Shown here piece by piece: positions 9,173 to 17,662 of a DNA stretch of 64,000 nt (the stretch's first letter is position 1; each line of letters opens with the position of its first letter). This DNA is from Pseudomonas marginalis (GTDB lineage Bacteria; Pseudomonadota; Gammaproteobacteria; Pseudomonadales; Pseudomonadaceae). The translations under genes and the position numbers were made by a program. The stretch spans positions 5,001 through 69,000 of the forward strand of contig NZ_JALJWV010000001.1 of the NCBI RefSeq assembly GCF_024169655.1. The letters are read 5' to 3'. A model generated the notes under the pieces. The model was not told the DNA's origin. It did not search any database and was given only the letters and a program-made list of their open reading frames with translations.

Positions 9173-9871
9173 TTACTTGCCGGCCGCCTCAAGGCCCTTT
9201 AGGTAAGTGCTGATGACCTCCATGCCTCGCATCAGGTGATTGCGCAGCGTCAGGATGCTTTCGGCGACCTTCTTCTGCGCCACCAGGCTCAGCAGTTCGC
9301 GGTGATCTTCCTGGGACGTCTCGCCCAATCCCATCGCCTCAAGGTTGAAGCGCAGGAAGCGCTCCTCTTCATTCAAACCGTGTTCGACCAACGTGAGTAG
9401 TCGCCGGTTGGGCGCCTTGCCATACAGCGCCATGTGGAACAGGCGGTTGAGCCGGCCAATCTCGGTATAGTCTTTCTCCTGCTCCAGCGCCGTGATGAAG
9501 GCATCCGCCTGGGCAATGTCGTCTGCGGTGAGCAACGGAATCGACAACCGCAGCGCTTCGGATTCCAGCAGCATGCGCAAGGCGTAGGTTTCGGCTGAAT
9601 TGTCTTCGATCAGCGGTGCAACCACCGCACCCTTGTGCGTCACGACATGCAGCAACGACTGGGCTTCCAACTGCCGAAGGGCTTCACGCACGGGCATGCG
9701 GCTGACGCCGAACAGGCTGGCCAGCTCTTGCTGGCGCATGGCGGTACCACAAGGCAACCGGCCATCGAGGATGGCATTGCGCAAGGTTTCTTCGATTACG
9801 GAACGAGCAAGATGGGCGGGAATAGGCCCGCTGACCTTGATACTACTCAAAGGGCTCGGCTTTTGCGTCAC
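9173..9871 (-). CDS. GntR-family (FCD subfamily) transcriptional regulator
   Basis: This 232-residue regulator has an N-terminal winged helix (HLARSVIEETLRNAILDG, then ELASLFGVSRMPVREALRQL, the classic GntR recognition helix) and a C-terminal helical FCD domain that binds an effector. The GTG at 9871 was chosen because AAGGAGG lies 11 bases upstream; an upstream in-frame GTG at 9925 would extend the protein across a palindrome that looks like its operator. It is divergent from the TauD/ABC operon, which it probably controls together with itself. The effector is unknown. Confidence 0.88.
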   Translation of the reverse strand: MTQKPSPLSSIKVSGPIPAHLARSVIEETLRNAILDGRLPCGTAMRQQELASLFGVSRMPVREALRQLEAQSLLHVVTHKGAVVAPLIEDNSAETYALRMLLESEALRLSIPLLTADDIAQADAFITALEQEKDYTEIGRLNRLFHMALYGKAPNRRLLTLVEHGLNEEERFLRFNLEAMGLGETSQEDHRELLSLVAQKKVAESILTLRNHLMRGMEVISTYLKGLEAAGK

Positions 9872-9907
9872 GGCTACGCTAGCCTCCTTATAGAATGGGT
9901 ATGGCTT

Positions 9908-9919
9908 ATTGGATCCAAT
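9908..9919. promoter_or_regulatory. Perfect 12-bp palindrome ATTGGATCCAAT, likely GntR operator
   Basis: The palindrome lies 37 bases upstream of the regulator's GTG and in the divergent region before the TauD-like gene. As I recall, FCD-type regulators such as VanR bind this type of site. Position and symmetry support autoregulation; binding is inferred. A second smaller palindrome, ACACCGGTGT, is at 10027-10036. Confidence 0.6.
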
Positions 9920-10202
9920 GCACACTAGAGATTGCCTACAGGCTTGTCAAACACGCAAGGTTTTCGGCTTGTAAGCGGCTAAACACGCGACTCTGAGCGC
10001 CCACAACATGCTTTGCGGTGTCTTACACACCGGTGTCAGATTGCGCTGAATTGAACACTTCACCGCCCTCGTTTACTCCATTGCCAGCGCCCGGCGCAGG
10101 TGATCGGCGCTACATTCCCATCTATGCATATTCACTAACGGTATTTAAAATGCCGTTCTTATGCCTATAAAGTCACTCTCCTGTCCGACCGGGAGTGAAT
10201 TC

Positions 10203-11096
10203 ATGTCCGCCACCTCTACTGTTCCAACCGCGACCTCTAACGCCCAAACCTTCGAGATTCGTCCGCTCCCCGGCAGCGTGGGGGCCGAGATCATCGGCCT
10301 GGATGTGTCCCGCCCGGTCAATGATGAGGATTTCGCCCGCATTCACCGCGCGCACCTGGCTCAGCATGTGGTGATCTTTCGCGACCAACGCATCACCCCC
10401 CAACAGCAAATCGCCTTCAGCCGCCGCTTTGGCGTGCTGCAGATCCATGTGCTCAAGCAGTTCCTGCTGGCCAACCACCCGGAAATCCTGATCGTCTCCA
10501 ACATCATCGAAAACGGCCAATCCATCGGCCTGGGCGATGCGGGCAAATTCTGGCATTCGGATCTGTCCTATAAAGAACTGCCCAGCCTGGGCTCGATGCT
10601 GCACGCCCAGGAACTGCCAGCCGAAGGCGGCGACACCTTGTTTGCCGACATGCACAAGGCCTGGGACCAACTGCCCGCGCACCTACGCAAAGCCGTACAC
10701 GGCCGCAGCGCCGCGCACTCCTACACCGCGCGTTACAGCGAAAGCAAATTCGAAGGCAACTGGCGCCCGACGCTGACCCCCGAGCAGCTCGCCCAAGTTG
10801 CCGAAGTGGTCCACCCGATTGTGCGCACCCATCCGGAAAACGGCCGCAAGGCGCTGTTCGTCAGTGAAGGCTTTACCACCCGCATCATCGGCCTGCCGGA
10901 AGACGAAAGCCGCGACCTGCTGGCCCAGCTCTACGCCCACAGCGTGCTGCCGGAAAATATCTACCGCCATCAATGGCAGCCCCACGACCTGGTGTTCTGG
11001 GACAACCGCTCGCTGATCCACCTGGCGGCCGGTTGCCCGAGCCATCTGCGCCGCAAGCTGTACCGCACCACCATCCAGGGCGACGCGCCTTTCTGA
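10203..11096 (+). CDS. TauD/TfdA-family 2-oxoglutarate-dependent dioxygenase
   Basis: This 297-residue protein of the TauD/TfdA family has the Fe(II) facial triad: H and D in WHSDLSY, and a distal H in DNRSLIHLA. A C-terminal Arg (RRKLYRTTIQGD) would bind 2-oxoglutarate. The ATG at 10203 is preceded by GGGAGTG at good spacing; an upstream in-frame ATG at 10161 lacks this. Family members oxidatively cleave taurine, alkyl sulfates or aryloxy acids. The following ABC importer of the sulfonate/nitrate type fits uptake and cleavage of a small organosulfur or similar compound, but the substrate cannot be named. Confidence 0.88.
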   Translation: MSATSTVPTATSNAQTFEIRPLPGSVGAEIIGLDVSRPVNDEDFARIHRAHLAQHVVIFRDQRITPQQQIAFSRRFGVLQIHVLKQFLLANHPEILIVSNIIENGQSIGLGDAGKFWHSDLSYKELPSLGSMLHAQELPAEGGDTLFADMHKAWDQLPAHLRKAVHGRSAAHSYTARYSESKFEGNWRPTLTPEQLAQVAEVVHPIVRTHPENGRKALFVSEGFTTRIIGLPEDESRDLLAQLYAHSVLPENIYRHQWQPHDLVFWDNRSLIHLAAGCPSHLRRKLYRTTIQGDAPF

Positions 11097-11110
11097 TTCG
11101 GAGCATGACC

Positions 11111-12136
11111 ATGTCCAGGAACATTCCATTTGCACGGCTGGCCGCAACGCTCGGCCTGGGTATCAGCCTGTTGGCCGGCAGCCTCGTCGCCCCAGCGGTT
11201 GCGCAGGCTGAAGGTGAGATTCGCATCGCCGAACAGTTCGGCATCGTCTACCTGTTGCTCAACGTGGTGCGCGACCAGCACCTCATCGAAAAATACGGTA
11301 AACAAGAAGGCCTCGATATCAAGGTCGACTGGACCCAACTCTCCGGCGGCGCGGCCGTCAATGATGCGCTGCTCTCCGGCTCCATCGACATCGCCGGTGC
11401 CGGCGTCGGCCCGCTGCTGACCATCTGGGACCGCACCCACGGCAAGCAGAACGTCAAGGCCGTCGCCTCCCTCGGTAACTTTCCCTACTACCTGGTGAGC
11501 AACAACCCCAAGGTCAAGACCATCGCCGATTTCACCGATAAAGACCGCATCGCGGTGCCGGCGGTGGGTGTGTCGGTGCAGTCGCGCTTCCTGCAATACG
11601 CGGCCGCCAAGCAGTGGGGCGACAAGGAATTCAATCGCCTCGATCAGTACACCGTCGCCGTCCCGCACCCTGACGCCACGGCAGCGCTGATCGCCGGCGG
11701 CACCGAGCTGACCGGGCACTTTTCCAACCCGCCGTTCCAGGACCAGGCCCTGGTGAACCCCAATGTGCATGTGGTGCTCAACACCTACGACCTGCTGGGC
11801 CCGAACTCGCCGACGGTGTTGTTCGCCACTGAAAAATTCCGTAACGACAACCCGAAAACCTACAAGGCATTCGTCGACGCGCTGACCGAAGCCGCGCAGT
11901 TCGCCCAGAACGACAAAGGCGCCGCCGCCGACACCTACATCCGCGTGACCAAGGCCAAGATCGACCGCGCCGAGCTGCTGAAAATCATCGACAACCCGCA
12001 ATTCGAATTCAGCGTCACGCCGAAAAACACCTACCCGCTGGCGGAATTCCTCTACCGCGTCGGCGCGATCAAGAACAAGCCTGAATCGTGGAAGGACTAC
12101 TTCTTCCAGGACGCCAAGCCCCTGCAAGGAAGCTGA
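11111..12136 (+). CDS. ABC transporter periplasmic substrate-binding protein (SsuA/TauA-like)
   Basis: This 341-residue protein has an export signal (MSRNIPFARLAATLGLGISL and onward, cleavage near AVAQA-EG) and a type-II binding-protein fold of the nitrate/sulfonate/taurine group. The core segments are GAAVNDALLSGSIDIAGAG and VGVSVQSRFLQYAA. The second ATG at 11111 is preferred to 11105 because it leaves 7 bases after GGAG. It follows the dioxygenase by 14 bases and precedes the ATPase by one base, so the four genes form one operon. Confidence 0.88.
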   Translation: MSRNIPFARLAATLGLGISLLAGSLVAPAVAQAEGEIRIAEQFGIVYLLLNVVRDQHLIEKYGKQEGLDIKVDWTQLSGGAAVNDALLSGSIDIAGAGVGPLLTIWDRTHGKQNVKAVASLGNFPYYLVSNNPKVKTIADFTDKDRIAVPAVGVSVQSRFLQYAAAKQWGDKEFNRLDQYTVAVPHPDATAALIAGGTELTGHFSNPPFQDQALVNPNVHVVLNTYDLLGPNSPTVLFATEKFRNDNPKTYKAFVDALTEAAQFAQNDKGAAADTYIRVTKAKIDRAELLKIIDNPQFEFSVTPKNTYPLAEFLYRVGAIKNKPESWKDYFFQDAKPLQGS

Positions 12137-12137
12137 G

Positions 12138-12989
12138 ATGAACGCGCCCTTGCAAGGCCACGCGGCCAGCAACCTGTCCGCTGCCGCCGCGCTGCTGGCG
12201 GTGGATAACGTCAGCCTCGAATACCGCACCCCCGAGCGCGTGGTGCGGGCCACGCACCAGGTCAGTTTCGAAGTCGACCCGGCCGACCGCTACGTATTGC
12301 TCGGCCCGTCGGGTTGCGGCAAATCCACCTTGCTCAAGTCCATCGCCGGGTTTATCCAGCCTTGCGAAGGGGAGATCCGCCTGCTGGGGCAGAAGGTCGA
12401 ACGCCCCGGTCCTGATCGCATTGTGGTGTTCCAGGAATTCGACCAGCTGCCGCCGTGGAAAACCGTCAAACAGAACGTGATGTTCCCGCTGCTGGCGTCA
12501 AACACCCTCAAGCGTCGTGCAGCCGAAGAACGCGCGCTGCACTACCTCGACAAAGTCGGCCTCAGCGCCTTTGCCGACGCCTATCCGCACACCCTCTCCG
12601 GCGGCATGAAAGCCCGCGTGGCCATCGCTCGCGCCCTGGCCATGCAGCCGAAAATCCTGCTGATGGACGAACCCTTCGCCGCCCTCGACGCCCTGACCCG
12701 CCGCAAGATGCAGGAAGAGTTGCTGCGGCTCTGGGAGGAAGTGCGTTTCACCTTGCTGTTCGTCACCCACTCCATCGAAGAGGCGTTGGTGGTGGGCAAT
12801 CGCATCCTGTTGTTGTCGCCCCATCCGGGACGGGTGCGCGCGGAAATCCACAGCCATCAATACGACCTGCACAGCCTGGGCGGCGTGGAACTCCAGGCGT
12901 CGGCGCGAAGGATTCATCGCCTGCTGTTCGATGAAGCGCCCGAAGCCGAACGTGAGTTGGGCTTCGCCGATATCCGCATCGCTTACTGA
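12138..12989 (+). CDS. ABC transporter ATP-binding protein (SsuB/TauB-like)
   Basis: This 283-residue nucleotide-binding subunit has Walker A GPSGCGKST, a Q-loop in FQEFDQLPPW, ABC signature LSGGMKARVAIARAL, Walker B ILLMDEPFAALD and switch histidine in VTHSIEEA. It would energise import with the neighbouring binding protein and permease. Its ATG lies one base after the previous stop codon, which suggests coupled translation. Confidence 0.93.
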   Translation: MNAPLQGHAASNLSAAAALLAVDNVSLEYRTPERVVRATHQVSFEVDPADRYVLLGPSGCGKSTLLKSIAGFIQPCEGEIRLLGQKVERPGPDRIVVFQEFDQLPPWKTVKQNVMFPLLASNTLKRRAAEERALHYLDKVGLSAFADAYPHTLSGGMKARVAIARALAMQPKILLMDEPFAALDALTRRKMQEELLRLWEEVRFTLLFVTHSIEEALVVGNRILLLSPHPGRVRAEIHSHQYDLHSLGGVELQASARRIHRLLFDEAPEAERELGFADIRIAY

Positions 12990-13001
12990 AGGGGCCCGCT
13001 C

Positions 13002-13850
13002 ATGCGCCAGGAATATGAAGTCACCCTTGAACCGCTGCTCAGCGTCCCCGTGGAACGCGAACTGCCCCTGCGCCAACGCCTGTGGCAACAAGGCTGGTTG
13101 CGCAAGGGTTTGATCCTGATCGTGCTCGCGATCCTCTGGGAAGCGGTCGCGCGCTACCAGAACAATGACCTTTTGTTGCCGAGTTTTCTGCAGACGTTTC
13201 ACGCGCTCTACGACGGCCTGCTCAGTGGCGAGTTGTTGAGTAAAGTCGGCATCTCGCTGGTGGTGCTGATCAAGGGCTACCTGATCGGCATCCTGCTGGC
13301 ATTTGCCCTGACCACACTGGCGGTGTCGACCCAACTGGGCCGCGACCTGCTCAGCACCCTGACCTCGATGTTCAACCCATTGCCGGCGATTGCGCTGTTG
13401 CCGCTGGCGCTGCTGTGGTTTGGACTGGGCCAGAACAGCCTGATTTTCGTGCTGGTGCATTCGGTGCTGTGGGCATTGGCGCTCAACACCTACTCGGGGT
13501 TTCTCGGCGTGTCCGAAACCCTGCGCATGGCCGGTCGCAACTATGGGTTGAAGGGCATGCGCTTTGTGCTGTTCATCCTGATTCCAGCGGCACTGCCGTC
13601 GATCCTCGCCGGCCTGAAAATCGGCTGGGCATTCGCCTGGCGCACGCTGATCGCCGCCGAACTGGTGTTTGGCGCCACCAGCGGCAAAGGTGGCCTGGGC
13701 TGGTACATCTTCCAGAACCGCAATGAGCTGTACACCGACAAGGTATTCGCCGGGCTGGCGGTGGTGATCCTGATCGGCTTGCTGGTGGAAAATTTGCTGT
13801 TCGACACCTTCGAGCGATTGACCGTCAAGCGGTGGGGCATGCAACGCTGA
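13002..13850 (+). CDS. ABC transporter permease (SsuC/TauC-like)
   Basis: This 282-residue inner-membrane protein has about six predicted helices. It carries a binding-protein-dependent permease coupling loop around GRNYGLKGMRFVLFILIPAALPSILAGLKIGWAFAW. It has a longer polar N-terminus before the first helix (LRKGLILIVLAILWEAV). It is the last gene of the dioxygenase/ABC operon, 12 bases after the ATPase. The family transports nitrate, sulfonates and related small anions; the true substrate is unknown. Confidence 0.9.
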   Translation: MRQEYEVTLEPLLSVPVERELPLRQRLWQQGWLRKGLILIVLAILWEAVARYQNNDLLLPSFLQTFHALYDGLLSGELLSKVGISLVVLIKGYLIGILLAFALTTLAVSTQLGRDLLSTLTSMFNPLPAIALLPLALLWFGLGQNSLIFVLVHSVLWALALNTYSGFLGVSETLRMAGRNYGLKGMRFVLFILIPAALPSILAGLKIGWAFAWRTLIAAELVFGATSGKGGLGWYIFQNRNELYTDKVFAGLAVVILIGLLVENLLFDTFERLTVKRWGMQR

Positions 13851-13981
13851 GGCTGGCTTGATCAATGAGTGATCAGACTTGCTCCCGCCGGAGTGTAGGA
13901 GCGTTCCTGATTTTTGTCCCGTTGAACGATCAACAAGCCCAGACATTAACCTTTCGACGGTTAACCTTAAGAGACTTCGTT

Positions 13982-14554
13982 ATGTCCGTCGAAAATCCCT
14001 ACGCTGCGCCACTGGCCGATCTGAGTCAGTCAGCCGCTGATCAACCGATGTTCTTTGTTGTTGCGCCGCGCAAACTGTTGCTGATGGTGTTGCTGTCCCA
14101 AGGCTTGTACATGGTTTATTGGAGTTACAAACAGTGGGCCTATTATCGCCAGGCAACCGGTGCCCGCATTTGGCCTTGGGCCCGGGGCTTGTTTGCGGTG
14201 TTTTTCTTTTACTCGTTCGCGATGAAGGTGCGACGAACGCTTGAATTGACCAATACGCCGCATCGCTGGTGGCCACGGTGCCTGGCGCTCGCAATGATCC
14301 TCAGCGCACTGCTGCCACAGGCCTATGTCTGGTTTGTAGCGCCGATGACGGCACTGAAACTCAACGTCTGCCTTTTGATCGTCTATGCAGCCCTGGCGGT
14401 GCAGCTTCAGCGTGCGGTGAATCGTGTTGAAGACGACATGGAGGGCAACGCCAACCATCGCCTGACCTGGGCCAATGGCATCTGGATACTCATCGGGACG
14501 AGTTTCTGGGCGCTGACGACATTTTTGGCGCTCAACCCACCCGGGCAGTACTGA
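13982..14554 (+). CDS. Hypothetical four-helix membrane protein
   Basis: This 190-residue protein starts with MSVENPYAAP, a proline-rich N-terminus common in small Pseudomonas membrane proteins. It has about four hydrophobic helices (LLLMVLLSQGLYMVYW, LFAVFFFYSF, CLALAMILSALL and NGIWILIGTSFWAL). No catalytic motif is visible. The ATG at 13982 was chosen over an upstream start because it gives a plausible cytoplasmic N-terminus. The gene stands alone between the ABC operon and a convergent stem-loop. Function unknown. Confidence 0.7.
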   Translation: MSVENPYAAPLADLSQSAADQPMFFVVAPRKLLLMVLLSQGLYMVYWSYKQWAYYRQATGARIWPWARGLFAVFFFYSFAMKVRRTLELTNTPHRWWPRCLALAMILSALLPQAYVWFVAPMTALKLNVCLLIVYAALAVQLQRAVNRVEDDMEGNANHRLTWANGIWILIGTSFWALTTFLALNPPGQY

Positions 14555-14569
14555 GTTTTTTGGTGGGCT

Positions 14570-14602
14570 AAACACGTGTCCATGCACGGTGGACACGTGT
14601 TT
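14570..14602. terminator. Perfect 13-bp stem-loop between convergent genes
   Basis: AAACACGTGTCCA and TGGACACGTGTTT pair perfectly around a 7-base loop, between the stop codons of two convergent genes. There is no long U tract on either strand. A bidirectional terminator is the simplest reading. Confidence 0.55.
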
Positions 14603-14630
14603 CTAAAGGGCATTTTCCAGACAAGCGTCT

Positions 14631-15335
14631 TCAGGGATTCTGCAAAAACACCACATACCCCCGAAACCACTCACTCCCCTTCAAATACCCCGGCGTCTCC
14701 CATTCTCCGCCCTGGATCAAGCCGATCTTGAACGGCAGCCCCAGCCGATTCATCCGTGGCAGATACGCGGCGTAATCCGGGATGCTCTGGCGCCCCTGGT
14801 ACGTCTGCACCACCACTTCATCCACCACGCCGTTGAGCTGGGCGATGGCGGCCGGGTCGGCGTTGCTGCTCCAGTCCATCAGGCCGGTGATGCTCAGGCG
14901 CAGGTCGGCGGGCAGGCGTTGGCGCAGGTCGCGCAGGAAGCCGGCGTATTCGTGCAGGTACTGGGTGCGGGCGTCGAAGTCGATCTGGATGCCGATCACC
15001 GGATTGCCGGCGTCGCGCCAGCGTTGTACCTGGCCGAGCAACTGGGTGTAGACGCGGTCTGGCCAACGCAGGGTGTGGGCGCGGTAGACCAGCCAGATGT
15101 CGCCCTGGGTGATGCGCGGCACGCTCATGCCCTGGGCGATCAATTGCACGCCGCGTTGGGGGGCGCGGCGGGTGGCGTTGATCTGGCCCTGGAGGATGTA
15201 CAGGGTTTTCGCTTGCTTGAGCACCGGCTGTGGTGTGACGCCGCTCCACAGCCAGAAGGCGTCATAGTCGCGGGCGTCGACGGCGCCGAAGGCCGGGCTT
15301 GCCAGCAACAGCAAGCCGAGCCACAGCGGTTTCAC
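14631..15335 (-). CDS. DUF3142 family protein
   Basis: This 234-residue protein has an N-terminal hydrophobic export signal (VKPLWLGLLLLASPAFG). It looks like a TIM-barrel glycoside-hydrolase-like DUF3142 protein: YDAFWLWSG, then IGIQIDFDARTQYLHEYAGF, where acidic residues sit at strand ends, and VVVQTYQGRQ. It starts with GTG at 15335, overlapping the upstream gene's TGA as GTGA. The two proteins are therefore probably made together and both exported. Substrate and reaction are unknown. Confidence 0.72.
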   Translation of the reverse strand: MKPLWLGLLLLASPAFGAVDARDYDAFWLWSGVTPQPVLKQAKTLYILQGQINATRRAPQRGVQLIAQGMSVPRITQGDIWLVYRAHTLRWPDRVYTQLLGQVQRWRDAGNPVIGIQIDFDARTQYLHEYAGFLRDLRQRLPADLRLSITGLMDWSSNADPAAIAQLNGVVDEVVVQTYQGRQSIPDYAAYLPRMNRLGLPFKIGLIQGGEWETPGYLKGSEWFRGYVVFLQNP

Positions 15336-17500
15336 CAGTAGTACTGCAGCGATTTGCCCCACTGCGTGTCGGCAAAGCCCGTCTTGAGCTGGCGGAACCA
15401 GGCCTTGCGCACGGCCGGCGCAACGTCTTCGCCGCCGCAACTGTTGTAGCCAGACGGCGCGTAGCAATTAAGGGCGCGGAACAGCGCGTAGGCTTTGTCG
15501 GCCTTAGGTGCCTTGGGGTTGCCGATCACCTGTTGGTAGCCGTCGAGCCGCGAGAAGGTGGCACCCTTGAAGTCCGATGGCGTGCTGCCCAGGCTGCCGG
15601 CGGCGCGCGCCTGTTCAAGCGGCATGCTATCCAGGCTGTTGCGCAGGATGAACTCGCCGAAACAGTTCAGGCCGTGGGGGTTTTTCGCGTCGTTCTGCAA
15701 GGTTGCGGCGGTTTGCGCAATGCTCGGGCAGGCGTAGCCGGATTCGGCCTTATCGCCGTTCCACTGAAACAGTTTCAACGTCTGGCCGGCGCCGTAGACA
15801 TAACCCAGGCTGGTGCCCAGCTTGTCGTCCGGGGCCGACGCCGGCAGTTGCTTGAGGTCGTCGTCGAAGGTGGCGAACTGGCCGCGCAGCAGGTCTTTAT
15901 AGAGCAGCACGAATTGCGCGGTCTGGCGCTCCAGCGGGTCGTGCGCCTGGGCGATCTGCTGGCGCAGCAAGTCCGGCCCGGCGCTGTTGCGCAGCAGGAT
16001 GTAGCGCACCTGTTTGGCGCTGATCGGCGAATCGGCGGCGAACACCTTGGCCAACTGGCCGCTGCGCTCGTAATTCATCGCCAGTGCCAGCTCCAACTGG
16101 TCGCGTTGCAGCGGTTGCTTGGCCAGCGGCAGCAGTTGCAGCCAGAGTTTTTCGGCGGCTTTCCAGTCTTGCTTGGCTTCCAGGGCCAGGCCGCGCAGGG
16201 TCTGTTGGCTGAAGGCGAAGTAATCCGGGTTCGACGGCACGTCCTGGGGCAGATGCTTCAACGCGCTGTCGGGTTGATGCTCGACGTACAGGGCATACGC
16301 CGCTTGCAGGTAGTCGAACAGCGCCGGTTCGTCGGCAAACACGGCTTTTTGCCCATCGAGGTCGGCGCGGGTGAGGGTCGGCGGCGTGTGTGCGCGCATC
16401 AGCATCAGGTCGCTGACGAGCAGGATCATCGGGTTCTTGACCGCCTTGCCGTTGACCATCAGCAGCTTGAGGTCGGCTTCGGCCACCAGTTCATCCACGG
16501 ACACATTGCGCTGGGCGTCGGTGGCCTGGGTCAATTGCCAGGCATAGGCCTCGGCGAGCTTGGCGTGATCGTCCGCCAGCCAATACACCCGGCGCAGCAG
16601 GCCACGGGCGGAGGCGACGTAATCACCTTGTGGATAAGTCTTCAGGTAACCGAGGAAGCCCTCTTCGGCATCGCTCAGGGCGGACTTATCCACATGCTCG
16701 AGTTGCGGCATGCCGTATTCGTCGAAGGCGTCGGCCTGCGCCTGGTTCAGTGATGTCCGCGCGGTCATGTACAGCGCGGTTTCCTTCAGCCAGGGCAGAT
16801 GACTGCTGCTGGCGCCGGCAAAACCGCGCTCGGCGTCACTGAAGCGGCCGCTGTAGAAGTCGGCGGCGGCTTGCAGATAGGTGCGAAGCAGTTGGCCTTC
16901 GGTGGATTGGATCTGCTGTGCGTCCACCACTTGGCCGTCCCAGGAGCACGCCGTGAGCAATTGCAAGCGCGCCTTCACCAGCAACTCGCGCTCGGCCGCC
17001 GGCATGTCGGCCTTGAGCACCTGACGGATAAACGCGGTAGCGCTGTCGTCGTCGTTGCTGCGACAGCGGCTGCCTTCGCCATTCAGGAAGTCAGCACCCG
17101 CGGATTTGTATTCGTCACGCTGGATGCCCAATGGCTGGAGCAGGGTGTCGAGTTCGGCGCTGGGTGAAGCGTGCGGCGTGCTATCCGGTTCGGCCGGCGT
17201 GGCGGCGATCGGCACCAGGCGGTACACCGGGAACGGCACCGGACCGAAGCCTTGGGACAGGTCGTCGTCGCTCAAGGCGTTTGGTGCCAGGGGCGCGGCT
17301 TTTTTGTCGGCCAGCAACAGGCGCAGGTTGGTTCGGCTGTCATTGCCGGGGCTCAGGAACGGCAGGTTGTTGCACGTGTCCAGGCTGTCCCGCGAGACCC
17401 TCCAGTCGGGGTAGCACGAGTCGTCGGAGCTGGCGCGTGCCGGCTGGGAGAGACCGGCGAGCAGTGCCAGTGCCAGGGGTGACAGAAAACCGATGCGCAT
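15332..17500 (-). CDS. Large exported protein of unknown function
   Basis: This 722-residue protein has a clear Sec signal (MRIGFLSPLALALLAGLSQPARA, cleavage before SSDDSC). The mature part is rich in short alpha-helical, TPR-like stretches (for example ADFYSGRFSDAERGFAGA and KTYPQGDYVASARGLLRRVYWL), plus Cys residues near the N-terminus and C-terminus (CYPDWRVSRDSLDTCNN, CYAPSGYNSCGG) that may form disulfides. I do not recognise a named family. Coupling with the DUF3142 gene suggests a shared periplasmic or envelope role, possibly in polysaccharide handling. That is inference only. Confidence 0.7.
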   Translation of the reverse strand: MRIGFLSPLALALLAGLSQPARASSDDSCYPDWRVSRDSLDTCNNLPFLSPGNDSRTNLRLLLADKKAAPLAPNALSDDDLSQGFGPVPFPVYRLVPIAATPAEPDSTPHASPSAELDTLLQPLGIQRDEYKSAGADFLNGEGSRCRSNDDDSATAFIRQVLKADMPAAERELLVKARLQLLTACSWDGQVVDAQQIQSTEGQLLRTYLQAAADFYSGRFSDAERGFAGASSSHLPWLKETALYMTARTSLNQAQADAFDEYGMPQLEHVDKSALSDAEEGFLGYLKTYPQGDYVASARGLLRRVYWLADDHAKLAEAYAWQLTQATDAQRNVSVDELVAEADLKLLMVNGKAVKNPMILLVSDLMLMRAHTPPTLTRADLDGQKAVFADEPALFDYLQAAYALYVEHQPDSALKHLPQDVPSNPDYFAFSQQTLRGLALEAKQDWKAAEKLWLQLLPLAKQPLQRDQLELALAMNYERSGQLAKVFAADSPISAKQVRYILLRNSAGPDLLRQQIAQAHDPLERQTAQFVLLYKDLLRGQFATFDDDLKQLPASAPDDKLGTSLGYVYGAGQTLKLFQWNGDKAESGYACPSIAQTAATLQNDAKNPHGLNCFGEFILRNSLDSMPLEQARAAGSLGSTPSDFKGATFSRLDGYQQVIGNPKAPKADKAYALFRALNCYAPSGYNSCGGEDVAPAVRKAWFRQLKTGFADTQWGKSLQYYW

Positions 17501-17662
17501 GACGTGTCCTTGATCCTGAGTCCTTGGAGGGCGCCAATCATAACGTGATCCGGCGAAGGCTTCGGCAAAGGCCTACAAAAATTGCTGATTTGTCTGACTG
17601 GGGGTAGTGGCAATTTAACTCCGCTGCCCTAGACTGCGCACATCGTCAGGGAGGTCGGGTAT

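Noticed and set aside
9872..9925. Longer N-terminus of the GntR regulator from GTG at 9925.
   Set aside because: It would include the AAGGAGG site and the operator-like palindrome in the coding region; the GTG at 9871 fits better.
13851..13981. Short TGATCA-containing inverted repeat after the ABC permease gene.
   Set aside because: The arms are short and no U tract follows, so it was not listed as a terminator.
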